A DNA stretch of 64,000 nt from Usnea hakonensis (lineage: Eukaryota > Ascomycota > Lecanoromycetes > Lecanorales > Parmeliaceae). A program made the position numbers and the translations under genes. Under the pieces are notes generated by a model. It was not told where the DNA came from and made no database searches. It saw only the letters and a list, made by a program, of their open reading frames with translations. Positions 23,701-35,006 of this stretch are shown here, in pieces. Location: positions 204,126 to 268,125 of the forward strand of contig BLJB01000069.1 of NCBI GenBank assembly GCA_013423325.1, read 5' to 3'. The stretch's first letter is position 1. Each line of letters begins with the position of its first letter.

Positions 23701-24278
23701 CTGAAATACTGAGGGGTCAATTCGACAAGCCTGGGGATGTCTTCGCTCTGGGACTGATTATGCTCGAGATAGCTGGAAATATTATGCTACCCGAGAATGG
23801 AGCGTCATGGCAGCGACTTAGAACAGGGGACATGAGCGACGTCCCAAGCCTGACTTGGAGCTCAGAGACCAGCAGTATTCTTCGGGACGCGTCAGGAAAG
23901 CCTCTTTCTCAAGATAGATCCGTCGAGGACTTCTATGGATCGGACTCTGGTGAAGACGATTTCGGTTCTCTGAAAATGTTGCAAGGCGAACGTGACAAAA
24001 ATATGACAAACGGCCCGTACAATCTCCATCGATCGGGTGAACTTGCTCATCCCCCCGCCTTCATGATCGATTCCAACGACCCAGAAGCTCTCGACAATAT
24101 TGTCCGATGGATGATCTCACCCGAAACAGTGAACCGGCCAGTCGTGGATCAGATCCTTGAGACGACAGGCGTTCAATGGGCTGAGTCCAGGAGACGAGCA
24201 GGTGCTACAATATTTGAAGGCAATTGGGGGCCTGCGGACGAGATTCTTGCGGATGACGCGGAAATGATCGACGTGTAG
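20733..24278 (+). CDS. Wee1/Swe1-type cell-cycle protein kinase
   Basis: Intronless gene of 1181 residues. The first 800 residues are Ser/Pro-rich and disordered, with many SP/TP sites, as in fungal Wee1 homologues. The kinase domain runs from about 800 to 1165: glycine loop GTGEFSQVY (about 803), catalytic lysine in VWAVKK (about 848), HLDLKPANI (about 945), DFGMA (about 966), and GDREYIGPE (about 985) where most kinases have APE. Wee1 phosphorylates the inhibitory tyrosine of Cdc2/Cdk1 and delays mitotic entry. The HLDLKPAN loop and the short GDREY activation segment support Wee1 over generic Ser/Thr kinases. A late insert (about 1055-1095, acidic) lies in the C-lobe. The start is the first ATG in frame, 57 codons before the first strong SP cluster. 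Confidence 0.92.
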   Translation: MVGSYSSHGDAGGTLHFPSPTHIHHVDPASAFRQLRRSLSRSPSKGPAFRLVTSKSTSPSPSSPLSPSREPPPNRSISASLLSPTQQVSSPSPLAFHYPYSARKIRSATRKISPMRNPSRSSSIQRSPRKRTLSESRNHGNATPQSSAGSSDDQENRDERSVSPVGGPMPDVMIKADAPLPDSSPFAPARAIRKFERGNSWGAKSSPLKRSDGIMNLDQANPGSPSRKRRSLHGGMFNSDFNIFDHETSFEEYGDPPTTDLAMSTESSASADHIPAMPRRTSSLRRTTLQQRHDKPLFARSKPNTDLALDFATPGQPSQKGRFRMSLDSVLPSMARDSPFSSQGSLPNASAHPMSQHSSKPSGSSQKPQPQRHPLSRTISQSTSNSSMAEDSPTHIPIRQPEQRRTFVDFSKSLPVGAARPSSRDRESSSQDSSGTSFATPENYKLVKPLPAAFMSTGLISKRHKNVEDPHAGFGASKTSMPDTPCKRHSLAEIPSPSAAREDSSVKAHHARHSFGTPSTPFNPHTARLAPETFGKGVSIFGSNLGGSLRRTSSFLNTDIEGSRSPPMQGDSQSSAECDIPPTPTKQAGILGNAEILFGGSATRKDFASPLFGASVDAKTKSSQHEQDCKLIPIGSQSGKVDGDSDGSMDDSPSTALRFRNLSSMTRSFTHSRLLRNVKSPTPLRETFSLAPNFLSSRPKAKISPLSPASPLDDRMLRLSPHTPKGSMIPPDPSGLWISAHANEQLRLMTASASSASKYPPATPTAPRDSFASFNKSTSSVTPSHGSLTVEVDPILTARFDKVDLIGTGEFSQVYRVTQKRELRSSHSCFSITQTQSPTRTPLPDRVWAVKKSRHAYIGPKDRQRKIQEVSTLKSLGHSDHTVQLFDSWEDKSHLYIQTEFCEEGSLDSFLDQVGRKARLDDFRIWKVLLELSRGLKHIHDSGFIHLDLKPANILITFEGVLKIADFGMATRWPAQPGIDGEGDREYIGPEILRGQFDKPGDVFALGLIMLEIAGNIMLPENGASWQRLRTGDMSDVPSLTWSSETSSILRDASGKPLSQDRSVEDFYGSDSGEDDFGSLKMLQGERDKNMTNGPYNLHRSGELAHPPAFMIDSNDPEALDNIVRWMISPETVNRPVVDQILETTGVQWAESRRRAGATIFEGNWGPADEILADDAEMIDV

Positions 24279-25257
24279 GACTTTCGATATTAGGAGTCAA
24301 CAATTTTCTGATTTGACGACTGCCCAAGATCTGGATGACTAAGGGTAGACGTGGGGCGATTTGGCGTTGTATGGATAGAAGGAGATTTGGAGATTTCGCA
24401 GTTCAGCCTGGATGGAAGGTTTAACGACCAGCAGTGATAGCTTTTGCATTTGCAAATGAGAGGTTCTTTCCGACGATGATGTTACGAATTTCGACCATTA
24501 TTCCCCAGCTTTGACGCTCACTTTAACGGCATACCATTCGACTCTTTTTCGACCACGACTCCATTCCCGTCGACACAACATTACCAAAAGTCACAAAACA
24601 TTCTCTACTTCCACCAACAGCTGTTGACTGACCTAGAGACATCTCACCACCAAGGCTTCGAAGAGCATTCTAGTGGCTTCTAGTACAGCACATTTGCTTT
24701 AGTCTTGAATGACATTGACGAGCTCTCTAGGATGACATGGCTTTACATGAGCTAGCACGATAACATAGCATCTTGAGCATGCTTTGCGGGATCTTGGCTT
24801 GATGATGGCTTTTAGCTGCAATACCTCTAGGGCATAGATAGAAAAATTAAATGTTTTAATCATACAATACTTCTGATGAAGCTTGGCGTATTTTTTTGGT
24901 GATGCGACTCTTATGCAATAACTACTTTACTCTATCTGGGTGACAGCAGTGACCATAAGGTAATGCTCATTGGTGGCACTAGCAGGGATCGGCGTCAAGT
25001 GCATCCGCCACACTAGCACCAGCTAGAGCGCGCTTGAGAACCTGTTCCCCAAGCTCATTCAGTGCATGATATATGAGTACTTTGATATGTAATCCCTTTG
25101 CGCTTCTCCGTTGTACATAAGTTACATCCAGTTGAGTTACCTTGCCTTCTAAGTATGTCATCCCCAGCTTCGCCTCTACATCTTTAGGTCCACGTCCCCA
25201 TGCGTTCGCCAAGTGCCCGCAATCCTGTATATTCAGGATTCCCTCAAGCCTGTCACG
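24279..25257. other. Intergenic between Wee1-like and CIA84-like genes
   Basis: No gene or repeat was recognised. The open frame of the next gene runs back to 25213 only through a GTG; the first ATG is at 25258. Confidence 0.5.
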
Positions 25258-27747
25258 ATGCGCTCCCAGCTCACGCGCTATACTCTCCGACGGATAGTTA
25301 ATAATGAATTATACTCAAATACGCCATGCTGGTTCCCCGCCACCCCTCACTGCCTGCGGGCGTTGCGGGGTCCCGACCCTCCCAGAAGAAGTCTGTTTGG
25401 ATTTGGACGCAAGCCAAAGCGTCAGCCAAAGCCCGTCGACTTTGAGCCTGGTTTCGAGTCAATGTTAGATTTGAGCAACAGATTGAGCATGGAGGTCAGA
25501 GCGCCACCTTCTCGGCAATTGGCGCAGGCATTTGTGGATTTCTTTCGCTCTAAGCACAGGGCTGCGCTGGCATTGGAGGACATACAAGCTCGACACGCTC
25601 TTCACACATTCCAATATCTACAGAGGACCGACAGCGAAGACGTACATTTTGGACTTGCGAGCGAGGAATTGAGGATGGCGCTGGGAACGTTGAAGTATGT
25701 GGGGCGAAAGAACTATGTGTATGAGGCGCGCAATACCCTGGCCAGAGCGATATTCGAGGAATTGAAGAAGAGGAGGGAGACCTCGACGGATGAGCAACAG
25801 CCACCTGTATCATTTGATCAAGATCTCCTGCCATTCATACAAGTCATGGCACGATTTGGTGATGCCCTTTACGCCCGAGATCTTGTTGAAGAGCATTGGG
25901 AAGACTGTCTGAAGCATGTGGGAGCTCTTCCGTGGTCTCGAGTAGTAAGAGGTTTGATACTAGAGAACAATGTGGAAGAGTTGCAGAAGACTGTCGATAT
26001 GATGCAAAAGTACAACATACCGTTCGATCCTAAGTTTCACGAAAATATCACTGTATTCTATGCTCGGCAAGCAAATATGGAAATGACAAAGAAGTGGTAT
26101 CAACATCCTATCGCTTATAAAAGGGCACCTACGAATCTCACGAATGTTGCTGTGCTAAAATTGTGTATCAGCCAAGGCGAGATTGAATGGGGGGATCCTA
26201 TTTTCAAATCACTTGTAGAAAGATCGCCGGAAGAGAAAGCGCCATGGGATGTGATCTTCCAATGGGCGGCTGCTGAAGGCAGAAGCGTCGACGAGGTCGA
26301 GAAAATGATGCAGGTCATGGTACGGCGGCAAGAAGAGAAAGGGTCAACATTTTCATTGGACATGGAGACTTTCAATGGCTTGATTGAACTTGCAAACTCG
26401 AGAAACGACTCATACACCGCCGAACGGTATGTAGCGCTAGGTCGACAATGGGGATTTTCACCCAATGCGCGAACCTACCTCTTACAACTTGATTATCGAA
26501 TAAAGGTTGGGGACCTTGGTGGCGCAAGGGCTGCTTACTCTCATCTTCGAGGTGAAGAAGTCATCGACTCGGAGGATCTTCCTCTCTTAAATAAGCTCAT
26601 CCGCGCTCTTTGCGTAGAAAAGCGACAGAATTACGACGCTGTAATGGGCCTTGTGGAAGACTTGGAGGAACGTAAAGCACGCTTCGAGCCTGAAACGGTG
26701 GCTTCACTCTCCCTTCTCCGCCTCGAACGCGGCGAGATGGAAGATCTAGTCGACCTTCTTAATACACACGTCTTCCACTATGACCTCGACCAGCGCGCTC
26801 CGATATGCGAAGTCCTTGTATCCCACATTTTGGATCATAATACCCCAACCTCTCGCGCTTGGGACACGTACAACATCCTGCGGGTGACGTTCCCCGAGAT
26901 TGACATCCCTCTGCGAACGTCTCTCATGCAACATTTCTTCACCCGCCAGCGTTCTGACATGGCCACCCACGTCTTCGGCCACATGCGCCAACAGCAAATC
27001 AAATCCTTGCGCCCTACCGTCCCCACCTATGTAGCCTGTCTCTCCGGCATAGCCAAAGCTGGAGATCTGGAATCTCTAAGAATCGTCCATAATATGATGA
27101 AGCTGGATTCTGAGTTTGACCCCAATACGCAACTAAATAACGCCTTTATGCTCGCTTACACGGGCTGCGGGGAACCTGGAAATGCGCGAGGTTTCTGGGA
27201 GGATATCGTCCATTCGAGAGAGGGGCCGAGCTATGCTAGTATCCAGATAGCGTTGAGAGCATGTGAGAGGATGGGGAGTGGCCAGAAGGTGGCGAAGGAT
27301 ATTTGGGGGAGGTTGAAGAGGTTCGAGATCGAGGTTACAAGAGAAATTTATGCCGCATATGTGGGGGCTTTGGCCGGACACAATCTATTCACTGAGTGTG
27401 TCGAGCTGATCAATGACGCGGAAAGGCAGGCAGAGTATAAGCCTGATGCTCTTCTGTAAGTTCGCTAGCCCCTTTTCTCTTCGATCGGAGATTTCTTGGA
27501 TCTTTTGGAATATCACAGGCTGACTTGGAGTAGTATCGGCACCTTTTATAATGCCGTCAGGGGCGACAAGAATAGGCAGAAGGTCAAGGAGTGGGTTTGG
27601 GCAGCGTATCCGGAAGCTTACGAGGAGCTACTGAAATTGGGTTATTGTGAAGTCGCGCAGAGCATTGGTACAGATGTGGACAAGATTGTGCTTCCGAGCC
27701 AGAAATTGTTCGATATCGGAGCTATTGGAAGAGATGTGGAACCTTGA
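25258..27747 (+). CDS. Mitochondrial PPR-like protein, likely complex I assembly factor CIA84
   Basis: Exons 25258-27455 and 27534-27747 join in phase through a 78-nt intron (GTAAGT donor, CTGAC branch site 12 nt before the acceptor) to give 803 residues. The N-terminus MRSQLTRYTLRRIV is basic and Ser/Thr-rich, as in mitochondrial presequences, followed by RRSLFGFGRK. The body is all-helical with repeats of PPR type (for example ARDLVEEHWEDCL, TFNGLIELANSRND, TYVACLSGIAKAGDLES). The overall pattern matches the fungal CIA84 family, first known from Neurospora as needed for assembly of the complex I membrane arm. The family call is from memory of its general look; another mitochondrial PPR protein is possible. 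C-ending codons at 26700-27060 give way to G-ending ones after about 27170. Confidence 0.75.
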
Positions 27748-28492
27748 ACGTCGGGAATGTGACAGAGTCCGATCTACTCTAGCAGAGAAGAGCAAGATCC
27801 GCTTTCTCTCCGCGCACATGAAGTTCTGGTCCACCTTGACCTCTATCAAAATTGGTCGAAACGAGTCCTATCCCAATCTTCATACCATCTCTAGCTATTC
27901 AGATCATTGGAAGCTAGCACTCCTAGGTCGGAGACTGTGCAAAACCAAAACCTGCTGCCCAAGAACAGTAAGCGGCAGATCAAACACGTCGACTCGATCC
28001 CTCCACCAAAATCACAGCACTGGCATCATGAAGACATATCTCCACAGATTTTGAGGTATCATGTAAATAGCAATATAATCAAGCTAGGTGGTGAGCTTAT
28101 AGACCGGGACAGAATGCTCTTCTACTTAGGTTTGAAGAGTAGTAGCCTCTCAAGGATAGGTCGGTCGCTCGCTACATCATCTTGGTAAATATCTTTCAGG
28201 TGATCACACAAATCAACAATACAATTCCCATAACTCATTTCCTGCATGAATGATCTTCTTCTACTCACAAAGGGAACAAAAGGTAATAGCTGGATATCAT
28301 GGCGCGAAGCATTCCAATTAGGTCCAATATATCCAGTAACTGCCCCATTGACGGCGTGATAGATATAATCAACGCAATCCCCATCACCATTCCATCTCAG
28401 TGCGCCATAACTTCCTCCTCACAACCGTCATACCACTAACAGACATTCCTCCCCAGGCCTAATCACCATCGCACCCCCATCAACATCCATAA
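27748..28492. other. Intergenic between convergent genes
   Basis: This is the 3' region of the CIA84-like gene and of the NACHT gene, which converge here. Composition becomes C-rich from about 28380. No gene was recognised. Confidence 0.5.
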
Positions 28493-31400
28493 TCAAACGG
28501 GATGATAGATATCACAGCCGTCATCCGCGTCAAACTCTTCCAAAAGGCCCGTAACCCTGCGTCCGGGCGGTCCCATCCTCTCCTCGCCCTCCTTATCAAG
28601 CACATTGATCCAAGCCCCCAAATCCCGCTCGCTCAGATAAACTCCGATGGGCGGCGACGCCTTTGGCCCGGAGCGCGGACCGATGAGCAATGTCGCGTTC
28701 CGCGTGGCGGCGTCGGAACCCTGCGGAGGAGGAGGAGGAGCGGAGGCTGGGTCTGGGGGAGGGAAAAAGTGGACGGAACGCTCTCGGGCGGAACGGGGGA
28801 GGAAGATTGTCTCGCGGGGGGTGGTGATGAGAGGGGGCGAACGGGGAGATGGTTCTGCGGTGGGGTGCTGCGTGGCTGGGCTGTGTTTTGGGGGAGGGAG
28901 AGGGACGCGGTAAACGCGAAGTTTGGGGCCGGTCAAGGTGAAGAATGCGGCGGTGGGGGTCCATGTCCATGTGTATGGAAGGATTGAAATTAAGGGGTTG
29001 GTCCATGTTCCCAATGCGTGAGATTGTCTTGACAGAATCGTAGGGTGGCCTTTGGCTGGACTAGCACTTGAGAGTTGCATAGTGGTGATATGGAATGTTA
29101 GGTTGTAGTGCTTCTTTCGAGGGCCGCTGTTGGTAGACTTCGAAGGGCGTCGATGAGCCTCTACACTTCCTACATGCAAGTAGTCCCCCTTCGGAGAGAA
29201 GAAGACGTCAATGCTTATTTGGCGCGCTAGGTTGAGAGTATCAGCAACTTTTTAACTGTAAGTGGGGTACTCTGTAGCAGAAGTCATACCTTTGCTCGAA
29301 GTTACCTTGAACGACTGCTCTGAAAAGCGTTGCCTTTTACTTGTATTCGTGTTGCTACAGTCTACGAAAAGGAGTTTCCCGGCGCAGATTGGCCACACCA
29401 CCAGAGGTAGCAGAGGATGAATGGCCGGCGCAGACCGATGAAGCGTCGTACCCTCCAACACAGAGCGAGCAAAGATAGGCTTCTCCATGGTCGAATTTAT
29501 ATTGAAAATGAGAATCTCTTGGCCAGGGACAAAGCGACTCCAAGTGATGACGGATACAACGCCAGTACCGCTGACTTCTTCGTAAAGTTGATGTTCTTTG
29601 TCGTAACACCACTCTCCGTTTTTGACGCACCGGTGGCACACGTCATAGTTCGTCCCGTCACATATAGGACAATGATACCAGGTCTGACGTAAAATCTCGT
29701 TGCACTGATCGCATACTTTGATCTTGGCCGATGGTTGGCCTTCTATTTCGACAGGATATGTGTACTCGCTTCGGAAACCCAGGCCATTGTCTCCCATAGT
29801 CTGCCGGTCATGGACTTCGCTATCGGAAGATTCCGAGGAAGGAGCCTGGAGAAGTGAGCTGGAACCACTCTCATCAGTATCAGTATCCTCGGCCTTCTCA
29901 AGCGAGGAAATTGAATCAGAGCCGTCGCAGCTTTCGGCAGACCTTGAATCCGCATCGAAATCATTCGTCTCTGAGCCACCGCTCACAGACTCGTGATCTG
30001 ACTTTTCATCCGTGCTCTCACTGTCATCCGATATCGATCTCAAAGAGGGACTTGAGCCTCTGGACTTCAGAGAGCTTCTATCGGAGAACGCAGGCGTCTC
30101 ATCGTCTACCTTGTCATGTTCCAAGTCCCATCGATCGGAATCGCTTCCTCTTCTTGGGAATCCTCGTTTTCTTTCGCGGCACTTGTAAGACTCCTTTTCC
30201 GATAGCTCTTTTTTGGGTATCCTTCGCCTACAGATGACGAGCAAGTTGCCTTGATGCGCAATCTCTTCACAATATTCCCTCAATGGAGCCGCATCTTCCG
30301 GGATGGTGGTTAGAGGGTTCACTGGGCTCTTGGAATCCGAAACACTCTCATTCGCCGAATCTTCTGCTCGATCGCCAGTTACCGTCATCCCAGGGGTTTT
30401 GGATCCGGCGAGCGTGTACTGCAAGGCTTGGGAGTCCGCTTTCCTGAACAAGATACGAGATCCGACTCGTAGTCCGATTCCACTATCCAATGGAGCAACA
30501 GTCCCGGGGTTGATGGCAGACGTAGACTGAGGTATGAAAGACACCTTCCGAGAACAAGGTGCGTTATAAAGTGACCATTGCACATCTGCGCAAGACACAT
30601 CAACGATCCCCGAATCGATAAGGGACGGGCTTTTTGTGCCATCGATGTGCCATCTCTCGACAGAAATCTTTAGATTCCCAGTTTTGCACTCACTGTGATC
30701 AGTCAGTGCCAAAGGATTTCCCATGTTTCTGGCGAAATGAATACCTACCTGTTTGAATGGGCTTTGCAAAGGGCGAGCTCGTTTCCAGCAGGAGACAAGG
30801 CATGGAAGTAAATCAAATCCTTGATAGATTCCGCGGTCTCAGAGAGTGTGTCCGGAGACATAAAATGAAAGCTGTGGTATCGTTCTCTTTTATTCTGTAG
30901 GAAGTGTGGCGGACCTAAAGCTCTCCAGAAGCAGCGGTCGATCTCCCCATTGAACTCTGAAGTCAAGCCGAGCTGCAAAAGCTCACTCCACTCGTAAATG
31001 AAATCATTGAACTGAGGAAGAATTTGGGATGAGTTGCAATTAAGGCGTCCCGCACAATCTGGCAAGATTTTCTTCATACGTATAGGCTGCCCCGTGATTT
31101 GGTCGAACTTAAGCAAGAAGTGTCCTATGATGGATAGGCTCTGAACTTGGATCAAAGTCTGAAAATTTGGAGACAACAAAAATTGCCGTAGTCGGTCCTG
31201 AGATTCAGACGACGATGTCTTCTCGTCGCAATGGCGATACCAGTATTTTGCTGCGTACAATAGCAACTGATGCTCCAAGGTACTCTCGCCCAACCAAGTT
31301 GTGAATTCATAGTGGTTTCTTTTCTCCAGCAGTCTGGAATAGCGTGGCTGAAAAAGGTATTTCACACAAGAATCGCAGATCAGGCCAGGCGACACAGCAC

Positions 31401-33826
31401 GCTCTTCTGGCTTGACGTCTTCTGTTTCCGCCTCCCCTCGCAGGAACTTAAAGACGGCCGAGTGACTTAATTCAAGTGTGCCATCTTCGCTGTCTTCTTC
31501 CTGGATGAATCGCACTAGCCGAGAACATTCCTTGCGTATGGTTGTCAAACTTACAAATTTTGATCTACTGATATCTTCATCCGGAGCAGACCGAAGAATC
31601 GCAACGGCTTCCCTCAACTCAAGAAGTCGGAGAGGACGCTTAGTGTAGGTCAGGAGTGAAAGTATGATCCTGACATATTCATTAGCACTAGTGACTGTGA
31701 AACGACGCGTCGTAGACCAACTTCCACAGGGGTAAATTCGAGTGTAAGGCCCTTCTCTTTTTGCTTTGCTTTTCATACTCCGTGATAATTCCTCGGTAAA
31801 TGTCATCCATCTTCGTGGGCAGACCTCGGCAAGCCAGATATATCATGTCTTCGGCATCTTCGGCCTCTTCCCTGAGATCTGAGATCATCGAGCTAGCCCA
31901 GAGGAAGCTTCCTGCAACTTCTGTCTCCATGGATGATTGGACTAGCATACGAGCAAACCTATCTCCATTCGCTGATTCAGGAATAGCTGCTGCAAAGTAT
32001 GCCTTTATATCAGCCTCTGTGTCTATGATATTGATTTCTTTTTCCACAATCTGGGTGTTGTGCAGCTTTCTCATGTAGTCCTCTATTTGAGGTAGAGGCT
32101 GGCTACCAAACCAAAGCCTTGTTTTATGTGGCACATTAGCCGTCTCTGCAATCAGAAAATCGACAAGGTCTCGGATATCTAGATCGTTCGACGCTTCGTC
32201 TAGGCCATCGATGAAAATATATGTCTTGTCGAGTTCCGACAAGAGATTTGATATCAGATTCTCGAAGACTCCATTGTCGTCTTTGCATTCTTCAATCAGA
32301 GCGATGATGTGGTCAGGAATGTCATTCCTGACATCCTCTAAAGATCTAGTCAACTGGTAAACTAGATTTTGCAGGATATGCACTTTTGAGACCTCGGTAC
32401 CCTTCTTGAGGAATTCAATCGCTGTCGATGGAGGGTTGGACTCTTGACGCATTCTTTCGATAGCTGATGCGCACAAAAATGATTTGCCGGCACCCTGTCT
32501 CCCGTTGAGCCAGAATACTGGCGCATCGCATTGGTCGGCCGTCCACCTTTGAAACTCTGGAGAATCGAAGAGCCATTCACATGAGCTTGGATGGCGCTCT
32601 TTGATCATTTCACGAAGCAAGTCACGGCTTCGGCTTGAGTCCCCTCTGATAGAATCGAAAGCCTTCCTTCGACGACTCTCTGCTGACTGTCAGTCAAATC
32701 CAATAGAGCGACATTCGAGACACTAACCTCGCTCTTGAAGCTTACGATTCGCAATTTCCTTCTCCATTGAAATTCTCGACTTTTCTTGCTTTTCAACCAG
32801 CTCGCTGAGGCGCTCTGCGGCAATTTTCTGCCGTTCCTCGAGGTTCTTCCATCGACTTTCGTTCAGCTTTCTCTCTTCTGCAGCAGCAGCTCGCTCGATC
32901 ACTGCCTCAACATGCTTCTCCCCAAACTTTGTCTTGATATCTTCCACCAAGCCTCTTGATTCATTTTGTAGCTCTTTTTCTGCAAAGTTGCAAACCCTGT
33001 CGATGGCGTCGGCATCTTCTTTGAGTTGGTCGAGTATCTTTTTTAACTTGCTGGGAAAGATCGCACGGGCGAGTTGCGTAAATGCTAAAGGGTTCTATTT
33101 TTCAGGAAACATTAAAAATGAAAATCTGAGCGTATGCCACTCACATGGGCGCCTGAGTTCTTTTGTTACTCGATACCAAAAGACCAAGATGTTCTTGTAT
33201 GATCTAGCCAGAACTTTCTGTACACTGGGAGTAGTGTATGGGGTGACTGAGTAGATTTCCTTGCATGAAGCTAGCTGGAAGATATGATCTGATAGTCTTT
33301 CAAGCTCGTTCTGTATTTGCTCAAAGACGGTACTGAATCTCTGAGCCCACTTGGCTCTGTCTATTAGCTCGCATTCATACATCCAGTATATGTACTTACA
33401 TCCATCATGAATTTGAGTCCCCCCCAAACGGCCGCAAGAGGCGCGGCTTGGGGGACACACGAAACGGTTGTCACTGATCTCATATGAACACTTCTCTAGT
33501 CATATAAACATGGTGGACAAAATATACCTATGCCACCAACGACCCCGGAGAGTTCATCGAGAGCGTTGACCACCGGTATCAAATACTTCTTCCAGAAGTG
33601 ACGGAGCTTTTGGTTCTCGCATTGTTTCACTAGAGTCTCTACTGCTTTCTGAAGTTCCTCGACGGAAGCGCTGCCATTATTAAGCTCGATATCCCCAATG
33701 AATTGCTTCTTTTTGGGCTTTTTTCCAAGCTCGGTACAGTATTCTTTGAAAGCTGATTGGAAACTTGTGGGGTGGGGTCAGCACGGTACTTGGCGTCCAA
33801 ATGCAGTTTAATCTCTTACCAGTCAT
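28493..33826 (-). CDS. NACHT-domain NLR-like protein with ZZ finger and C-terminal beta domain
   Basis: Nine exons join in phase to about 1633 residues: 33826-33820, 33752-33528, 33473-33396, 33360-33145, 33084-32728, 32682-31722, 31669-30749, 30692-29290 and 29226-28493. The N-terminal fungal STAND effector-like region includes QAAPLAAVWGGLKFMM, then a coiled coil (about 230-290). NACHT follows: Walker A GRQGAGKS (about 355), Walker B TYIFIDGLDEA (about 447). After a helical region comes an acidic Ser-rich linker, then a ZZ-type zinc finger (CDQC...CPIC...CHRC, about 1245-1285) and a C-terminal domain with FFSPKGDYLHVGSVEA and LPYTWTWTPTAAFFTL, as in related fungal NLRs. Such STAND proteins are thought to act in non-self recognition or heterokaryon incompatibility. 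The first exon has 7 nt and intron 3 only 35 nt, so the N-terminal model is the weak point. Confidence 0.85.
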
Positions 33827-35006
33827 CGCCCGCCTGCCCGTTGTCTGGTTTTAGCTCAGTGGAATGCATCTTGACTCTTATGCATACCAGCAGGTCAATG
33901 ACCGTTCTTTTGTCATATATAGAGGTTCTATAGATCTCCCCAAATCTTCTTCGAGCTCTGACCACGCTACTGGCGTAATAAAAACCCCTGTCGGAGATAA
34001 GACCGGGTGAAATATAGGCTAGTACCCATGCTAATCCTTCGCCCGTTTCGAGTAATAGGATGCCAGACAAGTGTGGAGAATGAAATGATTCGCAAGAACT
34101 GACCTGCATGGACATAAGGCTTCCACACGGGATAACCAAGGATCCTATCATACAGAGACACGTGTGTCCACCCTAGGCTTCGGATTGATCAATATATGCT
34201 AAGGCCTTTTGCGCCAATCAGTCCCCAATCACCGGAGACCCAAGTAGTGCTTACAAGGACACACTGTTCTCTCCACCTACCTGCAAGGAGGTCCTAGAGG
34301 CCTAGACAATTGGGAGCCAAGCTCAGAACAAGTGGGTCATGATCCATTAGCTTTGGTCTTCTTTGTGCTCTCCATAGCCTCGTTTCTCTGCTCCTCTTCC
34401 TTATCGCTCAACAACACAGATTTGCCTGACTACCGAATGAACCCATTGGTGCCACGAGTTAGATGCAAGCTTACGTGGATTGATCGGCTTCCTTGAATGA
34501 CGAGATGCGTGTATAGTGTAGACTGATCGGATATGGCGGGTCCTATCAATCATAATTCCAATAATAATTGGGCGTAGAATTTGATGGAATTAGCACAGTA
34601 TGCATCAGTGTTGACTATTGACTGTAGTGCATTGCGACGTTACCAAATCAAGACACAGTGCTGCCTAGAGCTCAGCCTTGTTCTTCCCCCCAAAGAAAGA
34701 TTAATACCAAACGGATCAGCATTGCAAACTTTACGTGGTGTGTTCTGCTTGTGGGTTATGTTGTACAACATAGAAGCGGTCTGATCTGCTACCGGGAAAT
34801 TCCCCGCTTTTTCTCCGCAAAAGGTACAACCTAGCATCTACAGTACTGGCTCCGTGCTACCCCGACATAATTTGCAGTCAGTAAAACACCTTAACTATCT
34901 ATCGATCTCCCTTCTTCATATTCAGCTGTGTCTAAAGCGCACAAGTTGCTCTGAATTCCAGAACCCTCCGGAAGTTTCTGCTTTCCGCTCGGCAAGCCCA
35001 GAAAAC
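33827..35006. other. Intergenic between divergent NACHT and AAA genes
   Basis: This 1.2-kb region lies between divergent starts. A minus-strand open stretch at 33816-34151 has no recognised motif and abuts the NACHT start; it could be upstream exon or leader. Nothing else was recognised. Confidence 0.4.

Noticed and set aside
28502..28987. Arg/Gly-rich plus-strand open frame opposite the NACHT C-terminus
   Set aside because: The minus strand encodes the conserved C-terminal domain in phase with the upstream exon; the plus frame reflects the G-rich arm of a skew switch.
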